42,766 bases of DNA, taken from the NCBI GenBank assembly GCA_031732875.1, contig JAVMKL010000043.1, forward strand, positions 1 through 42,766, given 5' to 3'. The notes beneath the pieces were generated by a model. It ran no database searches. It was not told the origin of the DNA and was given only the letters and a program-made list of their open reading frames with translations. The position numbers and the translations under genes were made by a program. Origin of the DNA: JAVMKJ01 sp031732875. Lineage in GTDB: Bacteria; Pseudomonadota; Gammaproteobacteria; Competibacterales; Competibacteraceae. Of the stretch, positions 1 through 9,149 are shown piece after piece (position 1 is the first letter of the stretch; each line of letters opens with the position of its first letter).

Positions 1-33
1 GCTCTCGACAAGGCCGGGGCCACGGGCGCATGA
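1..33 (+). CDS. 3' end of an upstream gene (partial)
   Basis: Frame 1 is open from the window edge and reads ALDKAGATGA before a TGA at 31-33. This stop overlaps the ATG of the next gene as ATGA, which is typical of translational coupling. Only ten residues are visible, so the product cannot be named. The overlap shows that the FGE-domain gene downstream is at least the second gene of an operon. In related arrangements such a partner is often an AAA+/MoxR-type ATPase, but that is a guess from family context and nothing here proves it. Confidence 0.55.
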   Translation, partial: ALDKAGATGA

Positions 34-2749
34 GGCGCGGCGACCTGGGCCGGGCAGACCTGATCCGCTGCTGGGACGGGCTGGGCGAGGCCCGCGTCCG
101 GCGGATCGCCGAGGCCATGGGCTACTGGGAAGAACCGGAACCCGCCGCCGAGCTGAAGGCGGTAGCTGGCAGCACCGCTTCCACCACCCTCGCAACCGCA
201 CCTTCCGCATCTGGCGCCGAAGGGGTGCGTCACCGTCACTATCGGCTGGTGGAACGCCGCACCCTGGCGCCACCACCACCGCCTCCGACGGTCGAGTTTC
301 TACCAGCCCCGGACCAAGAAGAGCCAGTCGCTCGCCTGGGGCCGAGTCCGCCGCTGATGCCCTGGCCGCGCCTCTGGCCGTTCCTGCGCGCCGCGCTGGG
401 GGAACAGACCGAGCGCCACCGTATCGATCTGCGCCAGGTGGTGGCCGTCGTGGCGCGTGGCCGGCCTCTGCGGCGCCTGCCGCGTCTCAAGGGTCTGCAC
501 TGGGCGCCGCGCGGCCAGTTGCTCCTCGACCTGCACCCGCGCCTCTATCCTTTCTGGGACGACTTCAACACCCTGAAGACCACGCTGCCCCGGCTGCGCG
601 GTGCGGCGGGCCTCGACATCCTGCGCATGGACCAAGGTCCCGCCGGCCCGGTGCAGCGCTGGGAGGGTAAAGGCTGGGGGGCGCATCATCCCTACGTTCC
701 GCCGCTGCCGGGGACGCCGGTGCTGATTGCCGGAGATCTGGGTTGTCTGGGGACGGAGGAGCAATGGCGACCGTGGGCGAGTCTGGGCCACCGTCTGGCG
801 GCGCAAGACATTTTCCCGGTCGTGCTGACGCCCTGTCCCGCGCGCTGGTGGAATCCGGCCCTGGCCGGGCTGTTCTATCCGGTCACGCTGGACCGCGCCG
901 CTCGCATCCCGCCGCGCCCTACGGGACCGCGACCCTGGCCGGCGCAAGCCGTGAATTTCGGCGAGGAAGCGGGTCGCGATCCGGGCGCCGAGCGCCTGTT
1001 GACCCTGCTCGGCGCCTGCATCGGCATCACCCCGGCCTTGTTACGGCATCTGCGCTACGCCCTGCCGGTCGAGCAAGCGGATGTGGGCAGCGAAGCGGCG
1101 GCCTGGCTCCATCCCGCCTTCCGCCCTGGCGATTTCGCCCTGCTGCCGGGCGATGTCCGGGCCGTCGAACCCTTGCGCGAAGCCTTTCGCGGGCTGGACC
1201 CCACCGACCGCCGCCGGGCCTGGAATCTGATCCGCGCCCAGCAGTGCGAAGTTTCCCTGGCCGTGCGGATGGAGGAGCGCGCCTTGTACGCCGCGCTGGA
1301 AGGCCGCACCGATCCGGCGGTCGAGGCTTTTCTGGATCGGGTGGCCGTCGCCCTGGAGCAGGCGCGAGAACACGGCGCCACGGCGGAACAGGCCCGTTTC
1401 CTGCGCACCTGGGTCAACCGGCGCGGACGGCGGATGCATCCGGCCGCCTGGCTTCACAGCCCGCGATCCGAGGCGCTCTGGGTGTTGGCCAACCCGGAGA
1501 TCGCAGACGCAGGCGGGGAACTGCCCGCCGGACTCGACATCCATCGCGCCCTGGCCGCCCTGGATCGCCCGAAGCAACTCCAGACCTGGCGCCTGGTCCA
1601 GCGCGGGGAACGGTTCGAGGTCGAAGCCGCCGCTCGTGCGGAGCGCGCTTATGCCAGCGGTAGCCTCATCGCGGATTTTTCCACTCGCCGCCCGATGATG
1701 CAGTTCAACGAGGGTCGGCCAGGGGCGGTCGATGCCAGTCTGCCGCTGGCGGATGGCGCCGGCCTGCCGGTCAACGAAACTGGGTATCACCTGAAGACCG
1801 ACAGCGACGAGTTGGTGATTGAACCGTTTTCGCGCCCGCCTTGGGCGCACACTTTGGGGCGGGACGGCAAAGGGCTTTTCGCCGCTTTCAGCATCCGTGG
1901 CGTCACTCAGCGCGTGCGCTGGATATGGCCCGGTCGTTTTTTGATGGGTTCGCCGGAAGACGAACATGATCGACTCGATGGGGAACTTCAGCACGAAGTG
2001 ATTTTGACCCGGGGATTCTGGCTGGCGGAGACCGCCTGCACCCAGGCGCTGTGGCGGGCGGTGACGGGGGAGAATCCCAGTCACTTTAAGGGCGAGCGGC
2101 GACCTGTAGAGAGGGTGAGTTGGTCCGACGCGCAACAATTTATCGAGCAACTCAACAGCGCAGTGCCAGGACTGGAAGCGCGGTTGCCGACCGAAGCCGA
2201 ATGGGAATACGCCTGCCGGGCCGGGACGACTACCCTCTTCTCGTTCGGGGAGGACATCACGCCAGAGCAAGTGAACTACAACGGCAACTATCCCTATCGC
2301 GGCGAGAAAGGGTTGTCTCGCGGCGAAACCGTCGAAGTAGCCTCATTGCCGGCCAATCCCTGGGGCTTGTACGAGATGCACGGCAACGTCTATGAATGGT
2401 GCCAGGATTGGTACAGCGACTATCCCGAGGGTTTGGCGGTCGATCCCCCCGGTCCGGCGACCGGCGATAGGCGCGTCCTGCGGGGCGGTTCCTGGTTCTA
2501 CGGCGGTCGCGACGCGCGCTCCGCGTTCCGCTCCCACTTCGTGCCCGGCATCCGCCACCACCTCTACGGCTTCCGGCTGGCCCTAGCTCGACGGGGTGGT
2601 GGATGCCGCCCCATGGACCAGACCCCCATCCCGTCCTGCCACCCGGCAGGCGAAAAGCAAACGGTCACCGGTGTGTTAGTAGGGAGAGCGGATGCCTCTC
2701 GAAAGCTCGCCGGTCGGCCGCCTTCTTCGAAGTCCGGCAGGGAGCGGAC

Positions 2750-2753
<4 letters not shown>
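30..2753 (+). CDS. Large protein with unassigned N-terminal region and C-terminal FGE/SUMF1-type (C-type-lectin fold) variable domain
   Basis: 907 aa. Residues ~625-860 are a formylglycine-generating-enzyme-like (FGE-sulfatase/SUMF1) domain, with family motifs FLMGSP, RLPTEAEWEYACRAG, NPWGLYEMHGN, EWCQDW, RVLRGGSW and GFRLAL. The paired cysteines that make true FGE catalytic, which normally follow GGSW, are absent, so this is probably a binding scaffold and not an oxidase. Residues ~823-846 form the hypervariable segment listed separately. The N-terminal ~600 residues include a Pro-rich linker (~80-90) and a segment near 228-300 that reads like an alpha/beta or vWA-like fold (VLIAGDLGCLG, then FPVVLTPCPARWW). 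I do not recognise that region as a named family. The gene is coupled by ATGA to the gene before it and by GTGA to the second FGE gene. About 49 residues after the domain are low in complexity and may be dispensable. Confidence 0.85.
2496..2567 (+). other. Candidate DGR variable region, copy 1
   Basis: These 24 codons follow RVLRGGSW in the first FGE domain and precede GFRLAL. Compared with copy 2 at 3458-3529, 13 codons differ, always at position 1 and/or 2. All 24 third positions are identical. The flanks gcgcgtcctgcggggcggtt and ggcttccg-ctggccctag are nearly identical in both genes; the second has one mismatch and could act as the homing site. This is what adenine-targeted diversification of AAC-rich codons by a DGR produces. 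Confidence 0.6.
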
Positions 2754-3652
<899 letters not shown>

Positions 3653-3742
3653 CCGGCGAAACGCGCGCATGAAATATCGCTTTTTCTAAATTCTGGCCCG
3701 CAATCCAGCCAAAATAATAGACGGTCAGTTGTAACCGTTCAG

Positions 3743-3831
3743 TCCCCCCTTTGAAAAAGGGGGGCCAGGGGGGATTTTGGCCCCGTGGCCCGTGCGAAAT
3801 CCCCCCCAACCCCCCTTTCGTAAAGGGGGGA
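3743..3831. repeat. Inverted pair of C6/G6 intergenic palindromes
   Basis: Two copies of a known type of intergenic palindrome face each other. Copy one (3743-3778) is C6-TTTGAAAAA-G6 followed by CCAGGGGGGATTTT. Copy two (3797-3831) is the reverse arrangement, AAATCCCCCCC-AAC6-TTTCGTAAA-G6. RNA from here could fold into strong hairpins. The pair separates the FGE genes from brnT and may end transcription of the former. Confidence 0.75.
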
Positions 3832-3854
3832 GGTGAACGCTTACCAATTTGCTT

Positions 3855-4124
3855 ATGATCACTTGGGATGAGGCAAAACGACAAGCCAACCTGCGCAAGC
3901 ATGGCATTGATTTCGCTGCATGCGAGCCAATTTTCGATGCTCCGCTGGTGACCAACGAAGATGATCGGGAAGCCTATGGCGAACAGCGCTTGAAAAGCCT
4001 GGGCTGGTTGAACGACCGCGTCGTGGTGCTGATCTGGACGGAACGGGAAACCGGACCACATGTCATTTCATGTCGATATGGTGATATCCGTGAAACCCAA
4101 CGCTATTTCAAAGAAGTTCTTTAA
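3855..4124 (+). CDS. brnT: BrnT-family toxin (DUF497)
   Basis: 89 aa from ATG 3855; a TTG at 3849 in the same frame is the alternative start. The sequence begins MITWDEAKRQANLRKHGIDF, the hallmark N-terminus of BrnT, a RelE-fold ribonuclease of type II toxin-antitoxin systems. It continues through a central strand region (VVVLIWTERE) to the conserved Arg-rich end (ISCRYGDIRETQRYF; family R-x-A/E-x-x-x-E-x-x-x-Y). It overlaps the downstream antitoxin frame by about 47 bases. Family knowledge: BrnT cuts mRNA in translation and is neutralised by BrnA, which also represses the operon. Function here is inferred from similarity and gene order. Confidence 0.85.
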   Translation: MITWDEAKRQANLRKHGIDFAACEPIFDAPLVTNEDDREAYGEQRLKSLGWLNDRVVVLIWTERETGPHVISCRYGDIRETQRYFKEVL

Positions 4125-4428
4125 TCCCGAACAAATCGAATCGGCTTTGGCCGCCGCCGCCGAACTGCCGGTGGAGGATGCGGAGAATCCGCGCACCGAT
4201 CCCGGTGATTGGGAGGACGTGATCGTTAGCCATTCCTACGAAGAACTACGGGGGAAGTTGGCGGAAAGACGGCGACGTGGTCCGCGGAAAGCACCGTTGA
4301 AGGTGGCGACCACCATTCGGTTCGATGCGGACGTGCTGGCAGCGTTAAAAGCAACCGGCAAGGGCTGGCAAGCTCGCGTCAATGCGGTGATGCGGGAATG
4401 GATTGCGACGCATCCGCGGGGATCTTAG
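4078..4428 (+). CDS. brnA: BrnA-family antitoxin
   Basis: 116 aa if started at ATG 4078; GTG 4090 and ATG 4060 are in-frame alternatives, and all lie inside the 3' end of brnT. The C-terminal half matches BrnA: a strand preceding TIRFDADVLAALKATGKGWQ and then ARVNAVMREWI, which forms a ribbon-helix-helix DNA-binding fold. The N-terminal ~55 residues (ELPVEDAENPRTDPGDWEDV) would be the flexible toxin-binding part. The order toxin then antitoxin with overlap is usual for brnTA. The pair sits between blocks of repeats, consistent with a mobile or accessory stretch. Confidence 0.8.
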   Translation: MVISVKPNAISKKFFNPEQIESALAAAAELPVEDAENPRTDPGDWEDVIVSHSYEELRGKLAERRRRGPRKAPLKVATTIRFDADVLAALKATGKGWQARVNAVMREWIATHPRGS

Positions 4429-4474
4429 AGACGTTTTTGTACGGCCTCTGGTGAGCTAGGTCGTTGAAAAAACG

Positions 4475-4515
4475 CCCTCACCCCCAGCCCCTCTCCCGGA
4501 GGGAGAGGGGGGTTT
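4475..4515. repeat. CCCTCACCCCCAGCCCCTCTCCC palindromic repeat, copy A
   Basis: A C-rich arm (CCCTCACCCCCAGCCC) is followed by CTCTCCCGGAGGGAGAGGGG, which folds back on itself. The same family recurs at 4591-4630, 26478-26515, 38363-38404 and 42466-42508. It is a REP-type intergenic element, not a CRISPR, because the copies are scattered and have no regular spacers. Confidence 0.75.
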
Positions 4516-4590
4516 TCGTACAGGTTCTTAGACAGGTTGTACTTTCCCTGATGTCAGGCGTTTCAGGGGGTTGGTCTTTGAAACTACAAC

Positions 4591-4630
4591 CTTCACCCCC
4601 AACCCCTCTCCCGCAGGCGGGCGAGGGGAG
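4591..4630. repeat. CCCTCACCCCCA-type palindromic repeat, copy B
   Basis: CTTCACCCCCAACCCCTCTC is followed by CCGCAGGCGGGCGAGGGGAG. It lies 30 bases before the surviving 3' end of a permease gene. The region 4429-4659 holds copies A and B and no complete gene. Confidence 0.7.
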
Positions 4631-4659
4631 CGAACGGTTACTGCCGGACTACCAAGATT

Positions 4660-4779
4660 ATGATCTTCAAACTCTGGTTCGCGGTGGCGGCGCTGTATCT
4701 GGCGTTGACCACCCGCCTGTCGCTGCTGGTGAGTTGGTTGGAACGCCGTTTGCCGGTGCGCGGCGGGGAACGCGGCTGA
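4660..4779 (+). pseudogene. 3' remnant of an amino acid ABC transporter permease
   Basis: An open frame of 39 codons (4660-4779) ends in LWFAVAALYLALTTRLSLL then VSWLERRL. This matches the last membrane helix and basic tail seen at the C-terminus of HisM/AapQ-type permeases; compare the end of the intact permease just downstream (VWLTVAALYFLLCFGLARLF). Everything upstream of it is replaced by repeats at 4475-4630. The TGA at 4777-4779 lies 3 bases before the GTG start of the next permease, as expected of the tail of a former first permease in a two-permease operon. I infer deletion of the 5' part. An alternative is a very short membrane peptide. Confidence 0.6.
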
Positions 4780-4782
4780 ATC

Positions 4783-5676
4783 GTGCGACCTCACAAACTT
4801 CGCTTCGGCTGGCTGGACGCGCTGATCCTGGCCGTGGTATTCGGCCTGATCGGCTACGTGCTGCACCGGGCGCAAAGCCATTTCCATTACAACTGGGACT
4901 GGCGGCTGATTCCCGGCTATTTCGCCCGCTACGACTCCGCTCGGGGCGACTGGGTGCTGAATCTGCTGGGACAGGGATTGCTGGTGACGGTGCGGCTGGC
5001 GCTGTGGGGCGGGCTGCTGGCGGCGCTGATCGGCGGGGTGATGGGCGTGTGCCGGGTGGCGCGGGGCCTGTTTCCACGCCTGCTGAGCCGAACCTACGTC
5101 GAACTGATTCGCAACTTGCCGCCGCTGGTGTTCATTTTCATCTTCTATTTTTTCATCAGCGGTCAATTGATGCCGGTGCTGGACGTGGAGAGTCGGATCG
5201 CCGATGCGGGGCCGGAGACCTTGAGGGTGCTGGCGTTGTTGTTCGGCCCCCCGGAATTGCTCCCGAATTTCCTGTCCGGGCTGATCTGTCTGGCGTTGTT
5301 CGAAGGCGCCTACGTCACCGAGATCGTCCGCGCCGGCATCGAGGCGGTACCGAAAGGGCAGTGGGAGGCGGCCCGAGCTCTGGGCATGGATGCCGGACAG
5401 GCGATGGGCGAAGTGGTGCTGCCGCAGGCGATACAAAAGATGATTCCGCCGCTGGCGGGGCAATTCATCTCGCTGGTCAAGGACTCGTCGCTGATTTCGC
5501 TGATTTCCATCCAGGAGATGACCTTCGCCGGCACCGAACTGGCGGTATCCTCGGGCCGGGTGTTCGAGGTCTGGCTGACGGTGGCGGCGCTGTATTTCCT
5601 GCTGTGTTTCGGGCTGGCGCGGTTGTTCCGGCGGCTGGAGCAGCGGTTGCGCCGGCGCGACCATTATTTGCGATAA
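4783..5676 (+). CDS. Polar amino acid ABC transporter permease (HisM/AapM-like)
   Basis: 297 aa from GTG 4783. Membrane helices lie at about residues 10-30, 62-85, 105-125, 165-185 and 255-280. The EAA loop that docks the ATPase is clear (EAARALGMDAGQAMGEVVLP, ~195-215), as are the family motif YVELIRNLPPLVFIFIFYFF near 105-125 and the typical KDSSLISLISIQEM near 232-245. It would form half of a transmembrane channel for import of a polar amino acid such as glutamate, glutamine or histidine. The partner permease just upstream is only a remnant. No ATPase or binding-protein gene is in view downstream, so this may be an orphan that either forms a homodimer or no longer works. Confidence 0.85.
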   Translation: MRPHKLRFGWLDALILAVVFGLIGYVLHRAQSHFHYNWDWRLIPGYFARYDSARGDWVLNLLGQGLLVTVRLALWGGLLAALIGGVMGVCRVARGLFPRLLSRTYVELIRNLPPLVFIFIFYFFISGQLMPVLDVESRIADAGPETLRVLALLFGPPELLPNFLSGLICLALFEGAYVTEIVRAGIEAVPKGQWEAARALGMDAGQAMGEVVLPQAIQKMIPPLAGQFISLVKDSSLISLISIQEMTFAGTELAVSSGRVFEVWLTVAALYFLLCFGLARLFRRLEQRLRRRDHYLR

Positions 5677-5710
5677 GATGTAACCCAGCGAACGTAGGAT
5701 GCCGAACGTA

Positions 5711-5868
5711 ATACCAATTCCGTATAGGTTTTATGCCGTTTGGCGTAGGGCGTAGGTTGGGCAAAAGCGTAGCGTTGCCCAACAATAGGTCGGGATGTTG
5801 GGCTTCACTACGTTCAGCCCAACCTACCAAAAGCTACCAAAAGCTCAATATCCATTCGGAAATGGTAT
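5711..5868. mobile_element. MITE-like element with imperfect terminal inverted repeats
   Basis: The left end ATACCAATTCCG (5711-5722) and right end CGGAAATGGTAT (5857-5868) are inverted repeats with one mismatch. Inside, at 5751-5827, are the palindromic units GTAGGTTGGGC...GCCCAAC and GTTGGGC...GCCCAACCTAC. There is no coding capacity. The structure fits a small non-autonomous transposable repeat. The gap 5677-5890 between the permease and the aldo/keto reductase holds nothing else visible. Confidence 0.5.
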
Positions 5869-5890
5869 AAAGCCCGATGGGAGACTACTG

Positions 5891-6895
5891 ATGAACACCC
5901 GCTCACTTGGAATCACCGGCCCGCGCGTGTCCGCGATCGGTCTCGGCTGCATGGGAATGTCCGATCTCTATGGCCCGGCCGACGAAACCGAAAGCATCGC
6001 CACCATTCACGCCGCGCTCGATGCCGGCATCACGTTGCTCGACACCGGCGATTTCTACGGCATGGGCCACAACGAACTGTTGCTGCGTGAAGCATTGCGA
6101 GGCCGGGCGCGGGAGGGAGTCGTGCTCAGCGTCAAGTTCGGAGCGCTGCGCGATCCCGACGGTCGCTGGATCGGCATCGACGGTCGCCCCGCCGCCGTGA
6201 AGAATTTTCTCGCCTATTCACTGCGACGGCTCGGGACGGACCATATCGACATTTATCGCCTTGCCCGCGTCGATCCCACCGTGCCGATCGAAGACACGGT
6301 CGGCGCCATCGCGGATCTGGTCAAGGCAGGCCATGTCGGCCATATCGGCCTTTCGGAAGCAGGGGCCGACACGCTGCGCCGCGCCCACGCCGCCCACCCC
6401 ATCGCCGACCTGCAAATCGAGTACTCGCTGCTCTCGCGTGGAATCGAGGCCGAAATCCTGCCGACCTGCCGCGAACTCGGCGTCGGCGTGACCGCCTACG
6501 GCGTGCTCTCGCGCGGTTTGCTCGGCGGCCACTGGTCGAAGGCGCGCGCGCTAGGTGCCGCCGATTTTCGCAGCCGTCTGCCCCGGTTCACGGGCGATAA
6601 TCTCGACCGCAACCTCACGTTGGTCGAGGCGTTGCGCACGATCGCCAGGGAAAAGGATACGGCGGTCGCGCGGATCGCCATCGCCTGGGTGTTGTCGCGC
6701 GGTCCGGACATCGTGCCTCTGATCGGCGCGCGGCGAAGAGACCGGTTGACCGAGGCGTTGGGCGCGCTCGACCTCGACCTGACCGCTGGCGATCTGGCGC
6801 GGATCGAAGGCGCCGTCCCGCCCGGCGCCGCCGCCGGCGACCGCTACGACGCCTTCGCCATGACGCATCTCGACAGCGAGCGTGGTCGGGCGTAG
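5891..6895 (+). CDS. Aldo/keto reductase with His-to-Ala change in the tetrad
   Basis: 334 aa from ATG 5891; a longer frame from 5795 would run through the repeat element and is unlikely. It is a TIM-barrel NAD(P)H-dependent aldo/keto reductase of the PLR/AKR13-like group: N-terminus LGITGPRVSAIGLGCMGMS, D51 in LLDTGDFYG, Y56, and K82 in SVKFG. The fourth tetrad position, usually His in (L/Q)HRVDP, is Ala (IYRLARVDP, ~A125). The NADP-binding end carries VPLIGARRRDRLTEALGAL. The substrate is unknown. A subfamily with this same Ala is known to me, so the protein is probably functional with altered chemistry. It stands alone, and the next gene is convergent. Confidence 0.85.
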   Translation: MNTRSLGITGPRVSAIGLGCMGMSDLYGPADETESIATIHAALDAGITLLDTGDFYGMGHNELLLREALRGRAREGVVLSVKFGALRDPDGRWIGIDGRPAAVKNFLAYSLRRLGTDHIDIYRLARVDPTVPIEDTVGAIADLVKAGHVGHIGLSEAGADTLRRAHAAHPIADLQIEYSLLSRGIEAEILPTCRELGVGVTAYGVLSRGLLGGHWSKARALGAADFRSRLPRFTGDNLDRNLTLVEALRTIAREKDTAVARIAIAWVLSRGPDIVPLIGARRRDRLTEALGALDLDLTAGDLARIEGAVPPGAAAGDRYDAFAMTHLDSERGRA

Positions 6896-6910
6896 CGAAC
6901 TCCTCGCCTC

Positions 6911-7735
6911 TCAGTGCGCCATCAGTACCGGAAGGCGGGCAATCCCCAGCACGAACTCGGTCATCCCGCCGAAAACCTTTTCGTGCAGGCGCGAACGGCC
7001 GTAGCCGCCCATTACCAGCAGATTGGCGTCGATCGCATTGCATTCCTGGAGAATGGCCACGCCCGGCGATTTGTCCGGGTGGTCCTCCAGGATTTTCGGA
7101 GTTGCGGTAATCCCCTGGCGGGCAAGATGGGCAACCAGGCGCTCGCCGATCACCTCGGCGTGGTCGTCGGGGGCGATCATTACGGTGACCCGTTCGGTCC
7201 CCGCCAGCAGGGGCAGGGCGTCGGCCAGCGCCCGGCTCGCTTCGCGGCTGTTGTTCCAGGCAACAACCGCGCGCTGACCGACCGCGCCGCGGACCGGCCA
7301 CCTGGGCACGATCAAGACCGGTCGGCCTCCGCCGAGCAGCAGATCGTGGATCAGGTCGTCGGCGGAAAACTCCTCGTCGTCCCGGGGATCGTGCTGGCTG
7401 ACGACGATCAGACCGGCGTAACGGGCGCGCTCGACCACATCGGCCATGGCGCCGTCCGCCACCCGCCACCATTCGCTGTTCAGACCTCGCGCCGCTGCTT
7501 CTTGCCGGAACAGAGCTTCGAGCCGGTCGCTCGCCGCGCGCAATGCCGTCTGGTGCGCCGTTAGCGCCTGGTCCACGATCACCCCGCGCAAGGCTCGGGG
7601 AATCTGGGGCTGCACCTCCACGCGCAGCCCGATCAACATCGCACCATGAGCGGCGGCCAGGTCGGCGGCGACCTTGAGACGATCGGCGGTGTGCTCGAAC
7701 TCATCGAGAAAAACCAGAATATCGCGTAGAGCCAT
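6911..7735 (-). CDS. Universal stress protein, two tandem USP domains
   Basis: 274 aa from ATG 7735, preceded by GAGAGGGAG; the longer frame to 7786 overlaps the permease gene. Residues 1-~145 form one USP fold (MALRDILVFLDEF start). Residues ~150-274 form a second with the ATP-binding motif G-x2-G-x9-GG (VMGGYGRSRLHEKVFGGMTE). The first domain lacks this motif, so only one site probably binds ATP. It lies 31 bases after the TRAP large permease and is probably its last operon member. USP genes next to TRAP transporters are known (TeaD beside TeaABC for ectoine), where the USP modulates transport. A similar role for lactate or other 2-oxo/hydroxy acids is an inference. Confidence 0.85.
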   Translation of the reverse strand: MALRDILVFLDEFEHTADRLKVAADLAAAHGAMLIGLRVEVQPQIPRALRGVIVDQALTAHQTALRAASDRLEALFRQEAAARGLNSEWWRVADGAMADVVERARYAGLIVVSQHDPRDDEEFSADDLIHDLLLGGGRPVLIVPRWPVRGAVGQRAVVAWNNSREASRALADALPLLAGTERVTVMIAPDDHAEVIGERLVAHLARQGITATPKILEDHPDKSPGVAILQECNAIDANLLVMGGYGRSRLHEKVFGGMTEFVLGIARLPVLMAH

Positions 7736-7766
7736 GACTCCCTCTCGACAACGGAAAACGGGTTGA

Positions 7767-9128
7767 TCACTGACCGTAGACCACACCGGGCAACCAGGTG
7801 ATCAGCGCCGGCCAGAAAAAGCACAACATCATGACCGCCAGTTGCAGCAGCACGAACGGCACGATGCCTCGATAGATGTGGACCATGCTGATCTCCGGCG
7901 GCACCACGCCCTTGAGGTAGAACAGCGAGAAACCCACCGGGGGCGTCAGGAAAGACGTTTGCAAACACACCGCCACGATCACGGTGAACCAGACCAGATC
8001 GAAGCCCAGCGCCTTCACCACCGGGGCCACCAGCGGCAGGATGATCAGGCTGATTTCCAGCCAGTCCAGGAAGAAGCCGGCTATAAAGGCGATGAACAGG
8101 ATGAACAGCACCACGCCATTGGGGCCGAACGGCAGCGATTTGAGCGATTCGGCGATGAGTTCGTCGCCGCCGAGCGAACGCATGACCACCGAAAAGGCGG
8201 TGGCGCCGACGAAGATCGCCAGGATGAAGCCGGTGGTCTGCATGGTTTGGATACCGACCTCGCGCACGATTTTCAAATCGAGCCGGCGATTGATGGCGGC
8301 CAGCAGCGTCGCGCCGAAGGCGCCGACCCCGGCGGCCTCGGTGGGGGTGGCGATGCCGAGAAAGATGGTGCCGAGCACGGCCAGGATCAGACCGAAGGCC
8401 GGCAACACCGCCAGCACCGTATCGAAAATCAAGCGTGGCGTCAGCGGCGGCGGGTCGGCTGGAGCGGGAGCCTTGTCCGGATTCAGGACGGCGAAGATCA
8501 GCACGTAGACCGCATAGCACAGCCCCAGCAACAAGCCCGGAATCATCGCCCCCATGAACAGATCGCCGGCCGACAGCGAGAGCTGGTCGGCCATGACCAC
8601 CAGCATGATGCTGGGCGGAATCAGGATGCCGAGGGTGCCCGAGGCCGCCACCACCCCGGTCGCCAGCGGCTTGTCGTAACCGCTCTGCATCATCAGCGGG
8701 ATGGACAGTATGGCCAGCAACACCACCGAGGCGCCGACGATGCCGGTGGATGCAGCCAGCAGGATGCCGATCAACACCACGGTCAGGGCCAGGCCGCCCC
8801 GCAATCGCCCGAACAGGACGACGAAGTTGGCCATCATCCGCTCGGCCACCCCGGAACGGTCGAGCATCAAGCCCATGAAGATGAACATCGGCAGGGCCAC
8901 CAGCAACCAGTTTTGGGCCTGCGCCCAGATCCGGTCCACGATGATGGCGTAGTCGGCCCAACTGTCGAGCAGGAAGGTGTCGACGTCGTATTGTCCGCTG
9001 AGGAAGATGCCGGTAGCGGCGAACAGCAACGATATTCCGCCCAGAATCCAGGCGATCGGATAGCCGGTAAACAGCAGGGCGATGAACAGAACGAGGTAGA
9101 GAATAACCAGAACTTCATAAGCTTCCAT
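7767..9128 (-). CDS. dctM: TRAP transporter large permease (DctM/FcbT3-like)
   Basis: 453 aa with a dozen hydrophobic segments, starting MEAYEVLVILYLVLFIALLF and TGYPIAWILGG, which is typical of the FcbT3/COG4664 branch. It has the family signatures ASSGTLGILIPPSIMLV-like (~175-190) and ATPTEAAGVGAFG (~265). It is the ion-coupled channel that takes substrate from the periplasmic binding protein. Small permease and binding-protein genes lie just upstream with gaps of 21 and 28 bases, so all three form one unit, itself downstream of the lactate genes. Probable substrates are lactate or related 2-hydroxy/2-oxo acids, judged from neighbours and not from the sequence. Confidence 0.93.
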   Translation of the reverse strand: MEAYEVLVILYLVLFIALLFTGYPIAWILGGISLLFAATGIFLSGQYDVDTFLLDSWADYAIIVDRIWAQAQNWLLVALPMFIFMGLMLDRSGVAERMMANFVVLFGRLRGGLALTVVLIGILLAASTGIVGASVVLLAILSIPLMMQSGYDKPLATGVVAASGTLGILIPPSIMLVVMADQLSLSAGDLFMGAMIPGLLLGLCYAVYVLIFAVLNPDKAPAPADPPPLTPRLIFDTVLAVLPAFGLILAVLGTIFLGIATPTEAAGVGAFGATLLAAINRRLDLKIVREVGIQTMQTTGFILAIFVGATAFSVVMRSLGGDELIAESLKSLPFGPNGVVLFILFIAFIAGFFLDWLEISLIILPLVAPVVKALGFDLVWFTVIVAVCLQTSFLTPPVGFSLFYLKGVVPPEISMVHIYRGIVPFVLLQLAVMMLCFFWPALITWLPGVVYGQ

Positions 9129-9149
9129 CGTGATCGACCTCGTTCCGGG

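Noticed and set aside
4464..5711. 415-aa open frame on the plus strand overlapping the permease
   Set aside because: It starts in a palindromic repeat, is Arg/Gly/Ala-rich like a GC-shadow frame, and has no family motif. The 4783-5676 frame has clear membrane helices and the EAA motif.
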